DNA of 46,224 bases from an uncultured bacterium (GTDB taxonomy: Bacteria > Cyanobacteriota > Vampirovibrionia > Gastranaerophilales > Gastranaerophilaceae), in NCBI GenBank assembly GCA_902761735.1, contig CACWLL010000014.1, positions 1 through 46,224 of the forward strand, read 5' to 3'. Position 1 is the first letter of the stretch. Each line of letters opens with the position of its first letter. The notes under the pieces were generated by a model that was given only the letters and a program-made list of their open reading frames with translations, made no database searches and was not told the origin of the DNA. A program made the translations under genes and the position numbers. This document shows positions 15,191-24,777 of the stretch, one piece after another.

Positions 15191-16587
15191 TCTTGCGGCT
15201 TAATTTCATAGCTTTTTAATTTAGCAACAAGTTTATATAATTCTCCTGAATGAGAGGATTTAAGAAAGACATAATCTTCATCCGATAAATTTTCAAAAAA
15301 ATCTTTCTGCAAAGAATTAATATCCGTATAATACTTTGTATCATATATATCCTTTATCTCATCATACAAATACTTTATATCTTTACCACAAAGCAAAACT
15401 TTAGCAGGAGAAACTTTATCAATACTCTTTGACATCTCTCTGTGATAGCGCTCGGTTTCTTCGCCGCATTCAGCCATATCTCCCAAAACCAATACCGTAT
15501 TCTTTTCATTATATTTTTCACCAAAAGCAGTAATCGCAGCAGCCATAGATAATGGATTTGCGTTATATGCTTCATCTGTAACATGAATAGTTTTGTTCTC
15601 AGGAATAACCGATAAAAATTCTTCGCCACGACCTTCCAATGTTTTGAAATTCTTCAGAACATCAAGAGCAAGAGCAATATCAAACTTTTCTTCATTAACG
15701 ACAGCTAAAGCTGCAGCCATATCCAACAGTATGTGTCGTCCGACAGGTTCATTATTACATAACGAATATTCTTTACCGTATATATTAAATTTTACCGAAA
15801 TACCGTCAAGCATTATGCGAATATCGGCAGCTTCACTTTCACCAAACGTGATAATTTTTAAACCTCTATATTCGGCAGCATTTTTTGCTGTATCAAAGAA
15901 CTCCATACCCTCATATATTATAGCCGCCCCATCTTCATTTGTTTTGGAAAATATTTTACTTTTTTCCTCAGCAATATCTTTTAGCTGCATACCGCCCGTA
16001 AGATGAACGGGTGCTACATTAGTTAAAATAGCATAATCAGGTTTTACAAGAGCAGCGTTTCTGCTCATTCCTCCGCCAAGAGATGTTTCAACAACCCAAT
16101 AATCATCGTCAATGCCAAATCTTGTCATATTCCATGCAATACCCCAAGAGGTATTTGCTTTACTTTTTATATTAGAATTTACTTTGCATTTGGTAGAAAA
16201 TATATCCACCAGCATTTGAGTCGTTGTGGATTTGCCCGAACTCCCTGTTACCCCAACGACTTTTCCGGTGAAAAATTTTCTTATGTAACGTGACATATTT
16301 ATAATTGCATCACCGTTTTTGCCTTTCAACTCTACAATAGGTTTATTGTATTTAAAATATGGGGCTGAGTTAGTCGTCAAGATTGCAGAGCAATCCTCAA
16401 GAAGCTTTAAATTCTTTTCTACCGACAGACCTCTTGTTTCTCCTTCATTTCTGGCAAGTACCATATTTTTCGGCAAATAATTATCCTGCCATATAACAAG
16501 CCCGTTTGAACTCCAATTTTCAGGGAAATTGTATGTATTAGCAGTCTGTAATGCCTCTTTTAGATTTTTTTCATTCCAAAAATTCAT
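15187..16587 (-). CDS. murF: MurF-like Mur ligase with an unusual N-terminal domain
   Basis: Predicted UDP-MurNAc-tripeptide:D-Ala-D-Ala ligase, the last cytoplasmic peptide-addition step of peptidoglycan. The ATP loop VTGSSGKSTT lies at residues 113-122, and the MurF-specific blocks DEAYNANPLSMAAA (338-351) and LGDMAECG (368-375) are present. The first 105 residues do not show the usual substrate-binding motif (DSR...GDLFVA...DGH) that MurE here does have; instead they begin SSNGLVIWQDNYLPKNMVLARNEGE. It may be a divergent MurF or a related amide ligase. It is 18 nt after nagA in the ftsI-murE-nagA operon, with no clear Shine-Dalgarno. Confidence 0.72.
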   Translation of the reverse strand: MNFWNEKNLKEALQTANTYNFPENWSSNGLVIWQDNYLPKNMVLARNEGETRGLSVEKNLKLLEDCSAILTTNSAPYFKYNKPIVELKGKNGDAIINMSRYIRKFFTGKVVGVTGSSGKSTTTQMLVDIFSTKCKVNSNIKSKANTSWGIAWNMTRFGIDDDYWVVETSLGGGMSRNAALVKPDYAILTNVAPVHLTGGMQLKDIAEEKSKIFSKTNEDGAAIIYEGMEFFDTAKNAAEYRGLKIITFGESEAADIRIMLDGISVKFNIYGKEYSLCNNEPVGRHILLDMAAALAVVNEEKFDIALALDVLKNFKTLEGRGEEFLSVIPENKTIHVTDEAYNANPLSMAAAITAFGEKYNEKNTVLVLGDMAECGEETERYHREMSKSIDKVSPAKVLLCGKDIKYLYDEIKDIYDTKYYTDINSLQKDFFENLSDEDYVFLKSSHSGELYKLVAKLKSYEIKPQD

Positions 16588-16605
16588 AAATAAAGTCTAC
16601 CATAC

Positions 16606-17514
16606 TTAATTGTTTATATCAACAGAAACTATATCCATATCATCAGACCACTCAATTTTACCGAAAGGCGATAGATTATGATATTTATACGGATTCATAA
16701 TATAATTTTTATTAAACAAATCAAGCAAATATAACCTCTTAATAATATCCGGCAACAGCTGTGTACTGCCTGCAAGAGTTCCATTAGCCGAAGTAGCTCT
16801 ATTCCCATCATAAAAGACCTTCTCGTCTGCAAAAACAAATTCCTTAATATTGCTCTTTGAACAAGGTAAGCTGTCACTTACTAAAATAATTTTACTCTCC
16901 GGTTTTGACTTAAACAATAACCGCAATGCCTCTACGCTAACATGAACGCCATCCGCAATTATTTCAGTATACAAATTATCATCAACAAGAGCACTTAGCG
17001 CAGTAGAAGAACCTCGATGAGAAATCCCCGACATTGCATTATATGTGTGAGTTACTCCGCAGCATCCCGTAAGATTACCGCCAACACAGTGCCCCGCTTG
17101 AATTTTTATATTTTTACCCGTAAGATATTCTATTAATCCTTCATCCAATTCCGGAGCCAAAGTAACTATCTTTATAAAATCATCTTCAACCAACTTGTAA
17201 TTTTCAGGAGTTAAAGAAAGTAAATGCTCTGAATTATGAATACCTTTTTTTTCTTTGTTAATAAAAATCCCTTCAAGATGTATACCCAAAATTTTTGCCA
17301 TATCAGGAGTCTGCATCCCGGCGGCTTTTTTAATATTTGAAATAGCTTTTTTAGTATTTTCAATACTATCCGTTACAAGCGTCGGAAAAATCCCGCCAAT
17401 ACCAAATTTTAAAATTTCTTTTGAAAGATATAAAATATCATCAGTATCGGCTTTATTAAAATCTATACCAAAGCACCCATGAAAATGCTGTTCAATCAAT
17501 AGCGGTGTAATCAT
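16606..17514 (-). CDS. nagA: N-acetylglucosamine-6-phosphate deacetylase, short form
   Basis: Amidohydrolase that deacetylates GlcNAc-6-P in amino-sugar and wall recycling. Metal and active-site motifs are visible: HFHG at residues 10-13, GIHLEGIFI, AGHCVGG, THTYNAMSG, EIIADGVHV and VSDSLP with the catalytic Asp. At 302 residues it is about 80 shorter than the usual enzyme and starts directly at the TIM-barrel HxHG strand, so the small beta-sandwich domain is missing at both ends. It sits between murE and the MurF-like gene, 15 nt after murE, which suggests wall-sugar recycling. Confidence 0.8.
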   Translation of the reverse strand: MITPLLIEQHFHGCFGIDFNKADTDDILYLSKEILKFGIGGIFPTLVTDSIENTKKAISNIKKAAGMQTPDMAKILGIHLEGIFINKEKKGIHNSEHLLSLTPENYKLVEDDFIKIVTLAPELDEGLIEYLTGKNIKIQAGHCVGGNLTGCCGVTHTYNAMSGISHRGSSTALSALVDDNLYTEIIADGVHVSVEALRLLFKSKPESKIILVSDSLPCSKSNIKEFVFADEKVFYDGNRATSANGTLAGSTQLLPDIIKRLYLLDLFNKNYIMNPYKYHNLSPFGKIEWSDDMDIVSVDINN

Positions 17515-17529
17515 GCAATTAACCCCATA

Positions 17530-19011
17530 TTAAATTACGCTACCTTCAAAGACTTTCCTTGCTTCTTCTCTGTCATCAAAGTGGATTGTCTTGTCTTTTA
17601 ATATTTGATAATCTTCATGCCCTTTGCCTGCAATCACAACAACATCATTGTTATCTGCAAGAGTTTTTAATAATGCAATAGCCTGTCCTCTATCCGGCTC
17701 AACAGTTACTTTATCAGGGTTTACCGACTTCAGACCTGCAATAATATCTGTTATAATTTGTTGAGGGTCTTCGCTTCTTGGATTATCACTTGTAATCACT
17801 ATTTTATCTGCTATTTTTTCTGCAATAGCACCCATCTTAGGGCGTTTTGTTGCATCTCTATCCCCACCGCAACCAAATAAACAAATCAATTTACCTTCTT
17901 TTGGCGTAATTTCTCTTGCAGATTTTAACACATTTTCTAACCCGTCAGGAGTATGTGCATAATCTACAATTACAAGAGGTTTCTTAGCGACTACTTCAAA
18001 TCGTCCTGCAACACCCTTTACATTTTCTAATGCTTTCAATGCAATTTTTAAATCAATACCCATTGCAAGAGCACCTGTAATAGCGGCCAGTACATTATAT
18101 ACGCTGAACATCCCGTTCATATGTAAATTGACCGGATACTCACAATCTTTTGTTACTAACCTAAATTCGGCACCGTTCAAGGAGAAATTTATATCTTTTG
18201 CCATAACATCAGCAGAATTTTTTACACCGTATGTATAGGTTCTTACACCTTCGGGAACAACCGACAAAAACCTATCACCATACTCATCATCCTTATTAAT
18301 TACGGCATAGGCACCATCCTGCAAGCCTTTGAATAACAACGCTTTTGCCTCAAAATAATTATCCATGGTGATGTGATAATCTAAATGATCCTGAGTAAGA
18401 TTTGTAAGAATTGCCCCATCGAAACAACATCCCCCTACACGATTTTGTTCAAGGGCATGTGAACTTACTTCCATAACAACATTATCGATTTTTTCGACAT
18501 CTTTTATCATTCTTAATGTTGCTTGCAATTCCGGAGCTTGAGGAGTAGTGTGTTTAGCATCTCTATACTCACCATTCGAGGATAATTTATAACCTAAAGT
18601 TCCGATTAAGGCACACTTTTGATTATTTTGTTCAAATATTTTCTGTATTAAGTGCGTAACAGTAGTCTTACCGTTTGTCCCTGTTATACCGATAAGATTT
18701 ATTCCACGTGACGGACTTGAATAAAAACGGTCTGCTATATCAGCTATTCTATGCCTTGTAGACTTTACAACAACCTGAGGAATTTTTTTATCAATGCCAT
18801 CAACTTGATGCTCCGTAAATAATGCCGCTGCCCCATTATTAATTGCATCCTGTGCATATTTATGCCCATCAGTGTACTCGCCTGTTAAACAAACAAAAAT
18901 ATCACCCTTTTTTGTTGTCTTTGAATTATACGAAATTCCGGAAATTTCTACGTTTTTAAAATTTATTAAATCTTTATAACCTAAATGTTCAATGAGCTCA
19001 TCAAGTTTCAT
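17530..19011 (-). CDS. murE: UDP-MurNAc-L-Ala-D-Glu:meso-diaminopimelate ligase MurE
   Basis: Adds the third residue of the peptidoglycan stem in the cytoplasm. All three Mur-ligase domains are present in 493 residues: the substrate-binding N terminus with SYNSKTTKKGDIFV and DGH, the ATP loop GTNGKTT at 111-117, HTTPQAPELQ, the Lys of EAKALLF (223), and the C-terminal DNPR at 409-412, which specifies meso-diaminopimelate rather than lysine. GGAGATATA precedes the ATG at 19011. It follows ftsI by 18 nt, as in many wall clusters. Confidence 0.95.
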   Translation of the reverse strand: MKLDELIEHLGYKDLINFKNVEISGISYNSKTTKKGDIFVCLTGEYTDGHKYAQDAINNGAAALFTEHQVDGIDKKIPQVVVKSTRHRIADIADRFYSSPSRGINLIGITGTNGKTTVTHLIQKIFEQNNQKCALIGTLGYKLSSNGEYRDAKHTTPQAPELQATLRMIKDVEKIDNVVMEVSSHALEQNRVGGCCFDGAILTNLTQDHLDYHITMDNYFEAKALLFKGLQDGAYAVINKDDEYGDRFLSVVPEGVRTYTYGVKNSADVMAKDINFSLNGAEFRLVTKDCEYPVNLHMNGMFSVYNVLAAITGALAMGIDLKIALKALENVKGVAGRFEVVAKKPLVIVDYAHTPDGLENVLKSAREITPKEGKLICLFGCGGDRDATKRPKMGAIAEKIADKIVITSDNPRSEDPQQIITDIIAGLKSVNPDKVTVEPDRGQAIALLKTLADNNDVVVIAGKGHEDYQILKDKTIHFDDREEARKVFEGSVI

Positions 19012-19029
19012 TATATCTCCTTATACAAT

Positions 19030-20796
19030 CTAATTATTACCTTTGTTTTTTACCGAAGCCGCAGTATTCTTATCCGGCTTTAAATCCAATATTCTTGCAA
19101 TTTGAGTTGTCACTTCATGAAACACCGGACCTGCAACAGTGTTTCCCCAAATTGCTCCGACCTTTGCACTGTCGATCATAACATAAACCAACACTTGAGG
19201 ATTTGAAGCAGGCAGATATCCGATAGTTGAAGTATAAGCATACGGGGTATACCCTGAACCATTCTCCTTTGGTTTGCGAGATGTACCGGTTTTTGCCGCA
19301 ACATTATATTTATCCATTTTAATTACAGAACGCCCGTTGTTTACACTTTTTGCGAGTAATCGCGTAACGGAATGCGCCGTTTCCGGACTGACAACTTGAA
19401 CTCTTTTTATTTTTAATTCTTCTTCTTCGGGAGAATATTTAATAACATGCGGAGTAACTCTGACACCATCATTAGCAAGTGCTGATACAGCAGAAATCAT
19501 CTGCATTGCCGTAACAGAAGTTCCGTAGCCATAAGACATTGTAGCATGTATTCCCTTATCCCATATATTCCAATAAGGAAGAAGCCCTGAAGACTCTCCA
19601 GGTAAGTCTATTCCTGTTTTCGAGCCAAAGCCGAATTTCTTCAATTCTCCATAAAACTCTTTTGGGGACATTGTTCTTGCGACATTAATTGAACCTATAT
19701 TACTTGAATGTTCAAATAAATACTCTAAAGATATATGCCCCGGATACGGTCTTATATCGTAGTCATAATTTTTAATTTCCCAATTACCGATTTTTGTTTT
19801 TCCTGTATCTAATACTGTAGAATTTTCATTTATCTTGCCTAAATCCATGGCACTTGAAACAGTAATTGTTTTAAAGGTAGACCCCGGAGGGAATACATCC
19901 GTCAAAGTCCAATTTTTTATTTGCAGAGGCGTTGCCTTTTTATAATTATTAGGGTCATAGGTCGGATATACCGCATAAGCTAATATTTCTCCGTTACGCG
20001 GATTCATAACAATAACCGTACCCCTAAGAGCTTGTTTTTCAACAACCATCTTTTCCAACTCTTTTTCACAGACATGTTGAATAGCTGCATCAATAGTAAG
20101 GGAAACATCTTTACCTTTCGGATTTTGAGCAGTCGCAACAGGGTCTGTTGAAAGGTCATATATAATTTTACCTTTCTGTGTTTTTTGGTATTTTACGGAA
20201 TTTTCGACGTGCTCAAGTTTATCTTTTGCCGCATATTCAATACCGTTTGATATCCCCGCATCAAAATTATAATATCCTAATATATGTGCTGCCATTGTTC
20301 CCTGCGGGTATACTCTTGTATTTTTTTTATCCAGGCTTATTGCCCTTAAATGCAACAGGGCAATCTTTTTAGCAGTATTTCTATCAACATCTTTTTTTAC
20401 AGCAATAATCCTATCCTGACTGTTTAATTTTTTCAACAGGTCAGCCTTTGAAATATTTAATATAGGGGAAAGAGCTGTTGCTATGGCTTCAGGGGACGAA
20501 CCTTCGTCATCATAATCCGCACGTCTTGCAAAAACATTATAAAACACATCATCAGTAGCCAACTTTATACCGTTTCTGTCAAAAATATCACCCCTTACGG
20601 CAAAATTTTGGCTTGCTCTCTGATTTTTTGCTCTCACTTTATATTTTTTTATGTCAATTACTTGAATAAAAAACAGGTAAATTATTAAGACAGCTGCGAA
20701 AATAATAAAAATGCCGTATAAAAAAGCAATTACCCAGTCAAACCTTTTATTCCGTTTGTTTGCTAATCTTGAACGTTTATTTTCTCGTTCTTCCAC
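19030..20796 (-). CDS. ftsI: Class B penicillin-binding protein, FtsI/PBP3 type
   Basis: Septal peptidoglycan transpeptidase with a single N-terminal membrane span (about residues 23-46). The dimerisation domain includes RGDIFDRNG at 68-76. The transpeptidase triads are intact: STFK with Ser306, SSN at 364-366, and KTG at 502-504. The 588-residue length is normal. The start is GTG at 20796 behind GAGGGGATAAA. It heads the operon with murE, nagA and the MurF-like gene. No mraZ, mraW or ftsL is present, so the division and wall cluster is broken up in this genome. Confidence 0.92.
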   Translation of the reverse strand: MEERENKRSRLANKRNKRFDWVIAFLYGIFIIFAAVLIIYLFFIQVIDIKKYKVRAKNQRASQNFAVRGDIFDRNGIKLATDDVFYNVFARRADYDDEGSSPEAIATALSPILNISKADLLKKLNSQDRIIAVKKDVDRNTAKKIALLHLRAISLDKKNTRVYPQGTMAAHILGYYNFDAGISNGIEYAAKDKLEHVENSVKYQKTQKGKIIYDLSTDPVATAQNPKGKDVSLTIDAAIQHVCEKELEKMVVEKQALRGTVIVMNPRNGEILAYAVYPTYDPNNYKKATPLQIKNWTLTDVFPPGSTFKTITVSSAMDLGKINENSTVLDTGKTKIGNWEIKNYDYDIRPYPGHISLEYLFEHSSNIGSINVARTMSPKEFYGELKKFGFGSKTGIDLPGESSGLLPYWNIWDKGIHATMSYGYGTSVTAMQMISAVSALANDGVRVTPHVIKYSPEEEELKIKRVQVVSPETAHSVTRLLAKSVNNGRSVIKMDKYNVAAKTGTSRKPKENGSGYTPYAYTSTIGYLPASNPQVLVYVMIDSAKVGAIWGNTVAGPVFHEVTTQIARILDLKPDKNTAASVKNKGNN

Positions 20797-20878
20797 CTTA
20801 ATTTATCCCCTCTCTATAAAATTCTACCATAATTATGTAATACAGACTTGAAATATTAACGAATGTTTACTAATTTTA

Positions 20879-20887
20879 TGCTATTAT
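20879..20887 (+). promoter_or_regulatory. Extended -10 element before the amidase gene
   Basis: TGCTATTAT (an extended -10), partly overlapped by TATATT at 20887-20892, lies 4-9 bp before the ATG at 20897. The -35 is unclear and there is no Shine-Dalgarno, again suggesting a leaderless or near-leaderless mRNA. Confidence 0.4.
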
Positions 20888-20896
20888 ATATTAGTT

Positions 20897-22282
20897 ATGT
20901 TTTATAGGGTTTTAATTTTAATTGTTGCAATTATACTAATATTTTCCGTGGAACAAAAAAGTTTCTCACTGGATATCGTATATCCTAAAAAAAATAACGT
21001 AACGATTAATTCAAAGTCCACTTTTTTTATAGGCTCGGCAGATAAAGATAAACCGCTAATCATAAATAATGAAAAGGTAGCGGTACATCCTTCGGGCGGC
21101 TTTGCCAAAACAGTAAAACTTACTCCCGGCGAAAACACCTTCATTATAAAATCAGGCGACAAAACTTTAGTTTATAAAATTATAAGACCGAAAGGAACTC
21201 ACCCAAGCAAAATCAGACAAAATAAATTTATAGTATATCCGGAAAGAAAATCTGCAATTGTAAACAATCAAAATAGTCCTCTGCGTTCAACGCCCATTGA
21301 TGAGGGAATAAACAGGATTTCGCATTTACAAAAAGATATTCCGCTTATACTTGACGGAGAACAAGGCAATTTTTACAGGGTATATCTCGGTGATGACACT
21401 TACGGTTGGATACTGAAATCACAGGTAAAAATTATACCCGAAAACATTAAACCGGTAGAAATTAAAAAGTACGAAATTTTCGATGACGGGGAATTTTATG
21501 TTATAAATATCGAACTTTCAGGGAAAACTCCTTGGGAAATAGACGCCTCAAACCCAATAAAAATAAAACTATACAATACTCAAACCCCTGACAATATGTT
21601 CACCATTAATTTTGACAGACAAAAGTATTTCGGGAAAAAAAATTTAATCGGATACAATGCAAACTTTGACGGGAATAATTTAATTGTAAAACTTAGGAAA
21701 CCTTTAAAAATTGACAAAAAAAAGCCCCTAAAACAAGTAAAAATAACAATTGATGCTGGACATGGCGGACACGAATACGGAGCAATCGGTTGCTTGGGAG
21801 ATAAAGAAAAAGACGTTATGCTGCAATACGCCAAGGTTCTGAAAGACGAATTACAATCCCGAGGAGCAGATGTCACGATGACAAGAGAAGATGATTCCTA
21901 TATAGGGCTACAAGACAGAGTTGACTTTACAAACAAATATGACTCTTCTATATTCATCAGCCTACACGGGAATGCTCTTCCGGATGCACTTGACCCCATA
22001 AGCAACAATGGAACGGAAATATATTATTACTATCCTCAAGCACGACCTATTGCCGGTTTTATTATGGCATCTATGGTAGGAGAACTTGGAGCCAAAAACC
22101 ACGGAATTATACAACGAAGTTTTGCTGTCGTTAGAAACACCAACGCCCTTGCAATACTCTTAGAAATAGGATACCTGATAAATCCTGAAGATAACTCTAA
22201 AATTATAGATTCCGCTTATCGTGAAAAAACAATTAAAGCCATAGCTAACGGTATTGAAAATTATATAAACTCCCAAAGATAA
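20897..22282 (+). CDS. N-acetylmuramoyl-L-alanine amidase, Amidase_3 type
   Basis: Exported zinc amidase that cleaves the peptide from MurNAc, likely in daughter-cell separation or wall turnover. Residues 1-24 form a signal or anchor. Residues 25-100 are a beta-rich domain, 120-178 look like an SH3b-type wall-binding unit (SPLRSTP to YGWILKSQV), and 185-270 resemble an AMIN-like beta domain. The catalytic domain (280-461) has DAGHGG with His289, Glu304 in KEKD, SLHGN with His357 and LLEIGYL with Glu423. The protein is divergent from ftsI and ends next to the recJ stop. Confidence 0.88.
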   Translation: MFYRVLILIVAIILIFSVEQKSFSLDIVYPKKNNVTINSKSTFFIGSADKDKPLIINNEKVAVHPSGGFAKTVKLTPGENTFIIKSGDKTLVYKIIRPKGTHPSKIRQNKFIVYPERKSAIVNNQNSPLRSTPIDEGINRISHLQKDIPLILDGEQGNFYRVYLGDDTYGWILKSQVKIIPENIKPVEIKKYEIFDDGEFYVINIELSGKTPWEIDASNPIKIKLYNTQTPDNMFTINFDRQKYFGKKNLIGYNANFDGNNLIVKLRKPLKIDKKKPLKQVKITIDAGHGGHEYGAIGCLGDKEKDVMLQYAKVLKDELQSRGADVTMTREDDSYIGLQDRVDFTNKYDSSIFISLHGNALPDALDPISNNGTEIYYYYPQARPIAGFIMASMVGELGAKNHGIIQRSFAVVRNTNALAILLEIGYLINPEDNSKIIDSAYREKTIKAIANGIENYINSQR

Positions 22283-24649
22283 CTATATTTCGCATAACCG
22301 TGCAAGAGCGGACACATCATCCTCCAATAATGACCTTTGAAACAATTCACATTCCTCAGAAACGGATAAAAATTCTTCAAACTTAGGGTTTTGTATAACT
22401 GAAAGGGCATTCTCCGCTTTAAAATTCTGAATGGAATACTCTGCATCGCTGCGATTTACAATATCAAAAATATTAGAATCCGACATTACCTCAAACAAAC
22501 ACTTAACGGCTGTTACCGATTTACCCAAAAAACCTGCACAACGTGATAAATCGACAATCCCATTATTGTTATTTACGGAGTATTTCAACATTCCGGTAAT
22601 CAGTTTTAAAAGTTCTTTATTATCGTATGACTTAATATCATAATTCATAAAATGTACAGCTTTAGGATTTGTTGACCTAATTATATTTTCAAAAGTTTCT
22701 CTATCGGCAGGATAATCAAAAAACATTATTGCATCACATTTAGTCAAAGAACTATCAGAAAAAATATTATCAAAAATTGTTTTATATTGCGAAAGAATAT
22801 CCTTTGTCCGCTTGCTTAGAGCATATATCTTTATATTTTGCTTAGCGGTTTTAATATAATCATTTACCTGTTGCAAAATACCGCTTTTTTTACGGTGGTC
22901 ATATATCTTAATTGCGGGTTCTATCTCTATTACTTCTTCTTTTAATTCCGGAGAATGAATATCATCAATAATTAGTTGAACATCAGTAAATCCGTTAAAG
23001 GTATTCAATCGAGGGTGAAAGGCTAAATCGAGTTTTGCTCCGGAATTTATTGAAATATCCCCTTCCTGCCACCTTATACAGGTAAATTCCTTACTACCAT
23101 TTTCAACGATTAATTTTATATGTTTTTCCCCCTCGCCCAAAAACATTTTCTTTTTCAAAACACAATCACACATTGAAAATATCGGAGATGGATTAGATGC
23201 GCCAAAAGGTTCCATAACGGATAAATCTTTGACCAAATCCACGGATATATCCTCTGGATTAATTTCTAAATCAATATTTATAAAAGGTTTTAGCTCTTTC
23301 CCATTAACAATTTCTTTTATAACGCGGTTTAATTGCTCTTTAACCATTTTAAACGGAGTTTTATCCGGATTAAAAGACAAACCTGCAGCAAGAGAATGAC
23401 CGCCATAACCGTCAAGAAGCTCACCTATTGCGCTTATTGTTTCATACAAATGGACACCCTCGATACTTCTTGCAGAACATTTTATTTGTTTCGTTTCTTC
23501 GGAATAAGTCATTAAAAATGTCGGCTTATAATACTTTTCAACAAGTTTTGATGCTACTATACCAATTATTCCAACTTGCCACTCGGGGTTAAAAAGAATT
23601 ATTGCAGGATTTCTGTTTCCTTCCTTTTGAACCATATCATCCGCTTGCTCAAATATATTCTGACATAGAGTTTGTCTGACTTTGTTCAGTTCGTTTAATG
23701 TTTGAATTGCCATTTCAATTTCTTGATGATTATCGGACATCAAAACTTTTAACGCAGATTCAACTGTTTCTAACCTGCCGGAAGCATTAATTCTTGGGGC
23801 AAGACCAAATGCAATTGTTTCTGATGAAATGCCCTTTTCTAATGAATATCCTGCAGATTCAAGAAGCCTTTTCAAGCCGTAATGCTTACCCCTTGAAATC
23901 AAATCCAAACCTTTAGTAACAAAATACCGATTTTCCCCAATCAAAGGAACGACATCCGCAACCGTACCAACAGCAACAAACGGCAATATCTCGGGGATAA
24001 AATCAGCCTTATCAAAGCGGATTAATAAAGCCTGAGCCAATTTGAAGGCAACTCCTACACCCGCAAGAGAAGAAAGAGATAATATTTGTTTCGCCGTTAA
24101 AGATTCATCTAACGAATTTTGAGCCTTTGGATTGATAATGCCAAAAGCCTCCGGTAAGATATCTGGAGCCTCATGGTGGTCGGTAATTATAACGTCTATA
24201 CCAAAGCTATTAATGAATTTTATCTCATCAACATTGCTTATACCGCAATCAACTGAAATAATAAGCTTTGGTTTAAAATCACGCATAACACCGACTAATG
24301 CCTTGCTATTAAATCCATGACCGTCAGATTCTCTGTCCGGAATAAAATAATAAACCTGTGCCCCAAGATTAGAGAGTGTTTTATATAACAATGAAGTTGA
24401 TGTAACTCCGTCAGCATCAAAATCTCCATAAATTACAATTTTTTGCTGCTTATCAATAGCCTCAGCAATTCTTAAAACGCATTTTTGCATATCAACAAAA
24501 GCATCAGGAGATGTCAGTTTCATTTCCAACGGATGGGTAAATTCAAAAATTTCTTCTTCGGAATATACCCCCCTTGAAGATAGCAAACGCTTAATTAAAG
24601 ATTTCTCGCTGCCGTCGGTCGACTTATATATCCATTCCTTTATAGCCAT
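22283..24649 (-). CDS. recJ: Single-strand 5'-3' exonuclease RecJ
   Basis: DNA repair nuclease of the DHH family. The motifs are present in order: YGDFDADGVTS (motif I), SVDCG, ITDHHE (the DHH motif), GVGVAFKLAQ, APRINASGR and the DHHA1 block with GYGGHSLAAGLSF. At 788 residues it exceeds the usual 560-580; an extra C-terminal domain of about 200 residues (from KIYDHRKKSGILQ) is like the extensions seen in cyanobacterial and Firmicutes RecJ. GAGGGGATATAG precedes the ATG. Its stop abuts the convergent amidase gene with no spacer. Confidence 0.93.
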   Translation of the reverse strand: MAIKEWIYKSTDGSEKSLIKRLLSSRGVYSEEEIFEFTHPLEMKLTSPDAFVDMQKCVLRIAEAIDKQQKIVIYGDFDADGVTSTSLLYKTLSNLGAQVYYFIPDRESDGHGFNSKALVGVMRDFKPKLIISVDCGISNVDEIKFINSFGIDVIITDHHEAPDILPEAFGIINPKAQNSLDESLTAKQILSLSSLAGVGVAFKLAQALLIRFDKADFIPEILPFVAVGTVADVVPLIGENRYFVTKGLDLISRGKHYGLKRLLESAGYSLEKGISSETIAFGLAPRINASGRLETVESALKVLMSDNHQEIEMAIQTLNELNKVRQTLCQNIFEQADDMVQKEGNRNPAIILFNPEWQVGIIGIVASKLVEKYYKPTFLMTYSEETKQIKCSARSIEGVHLYETISAIGELLDGYGGHSLAAGLSFNPDKTPFKMVKEQLNRVIKEIVNGKELKPFINIDLEINPEDISVDLVKDLSVMEPFGASNPSPIFSMCDCVLKKKMFLGEGEKHIKLIVENGSKEFTCIRWQEGDISINSGAKLDLAFHPRLNTFNGFTDVQLIIDDIHSPELKEEVIEIEPAIKIYDHRKKSGILQQVNDYIKTAKQNIKIYALSKRTKDILSQYKTIFDNIFSDSSLTKCDAIMFFDYPADRETFENIIRSTNPKAVHFMNYDIKSYDNKELLKLITGMLKYSVNNNNGIVDLSRCAGFLGKSVTAVKCLFEVMSDSNIFDIVNRSDAEYSIQNFKAENALSVIQNPKFEEFLSVSEECELFQRSLLEDDVSALARLCEI

Positions 24650-24742
24650 CTATATCCCCTCGCATAAAAATTATACCATATCGAATCTAAGATTGTAAAA
24701 ATATTAACATTTGCAATTTAAATAAATTTATCCTATTTACCG

Positions 24743-24772
24743 TTGATTTTTTTTTAAGTGTCATTATATATT
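24743..24772 (+). promoter_or_regulatory. Promoter of the DnaJ-like gene, probably leaderless
   Basis: TTGATT, an 18-bp spacer and TATATT end 5 bp before the ATG at 24778. No Shine-Dalgarno is present. Confidence 0.5.
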
Positions 24773-24777
24773 CTTGT

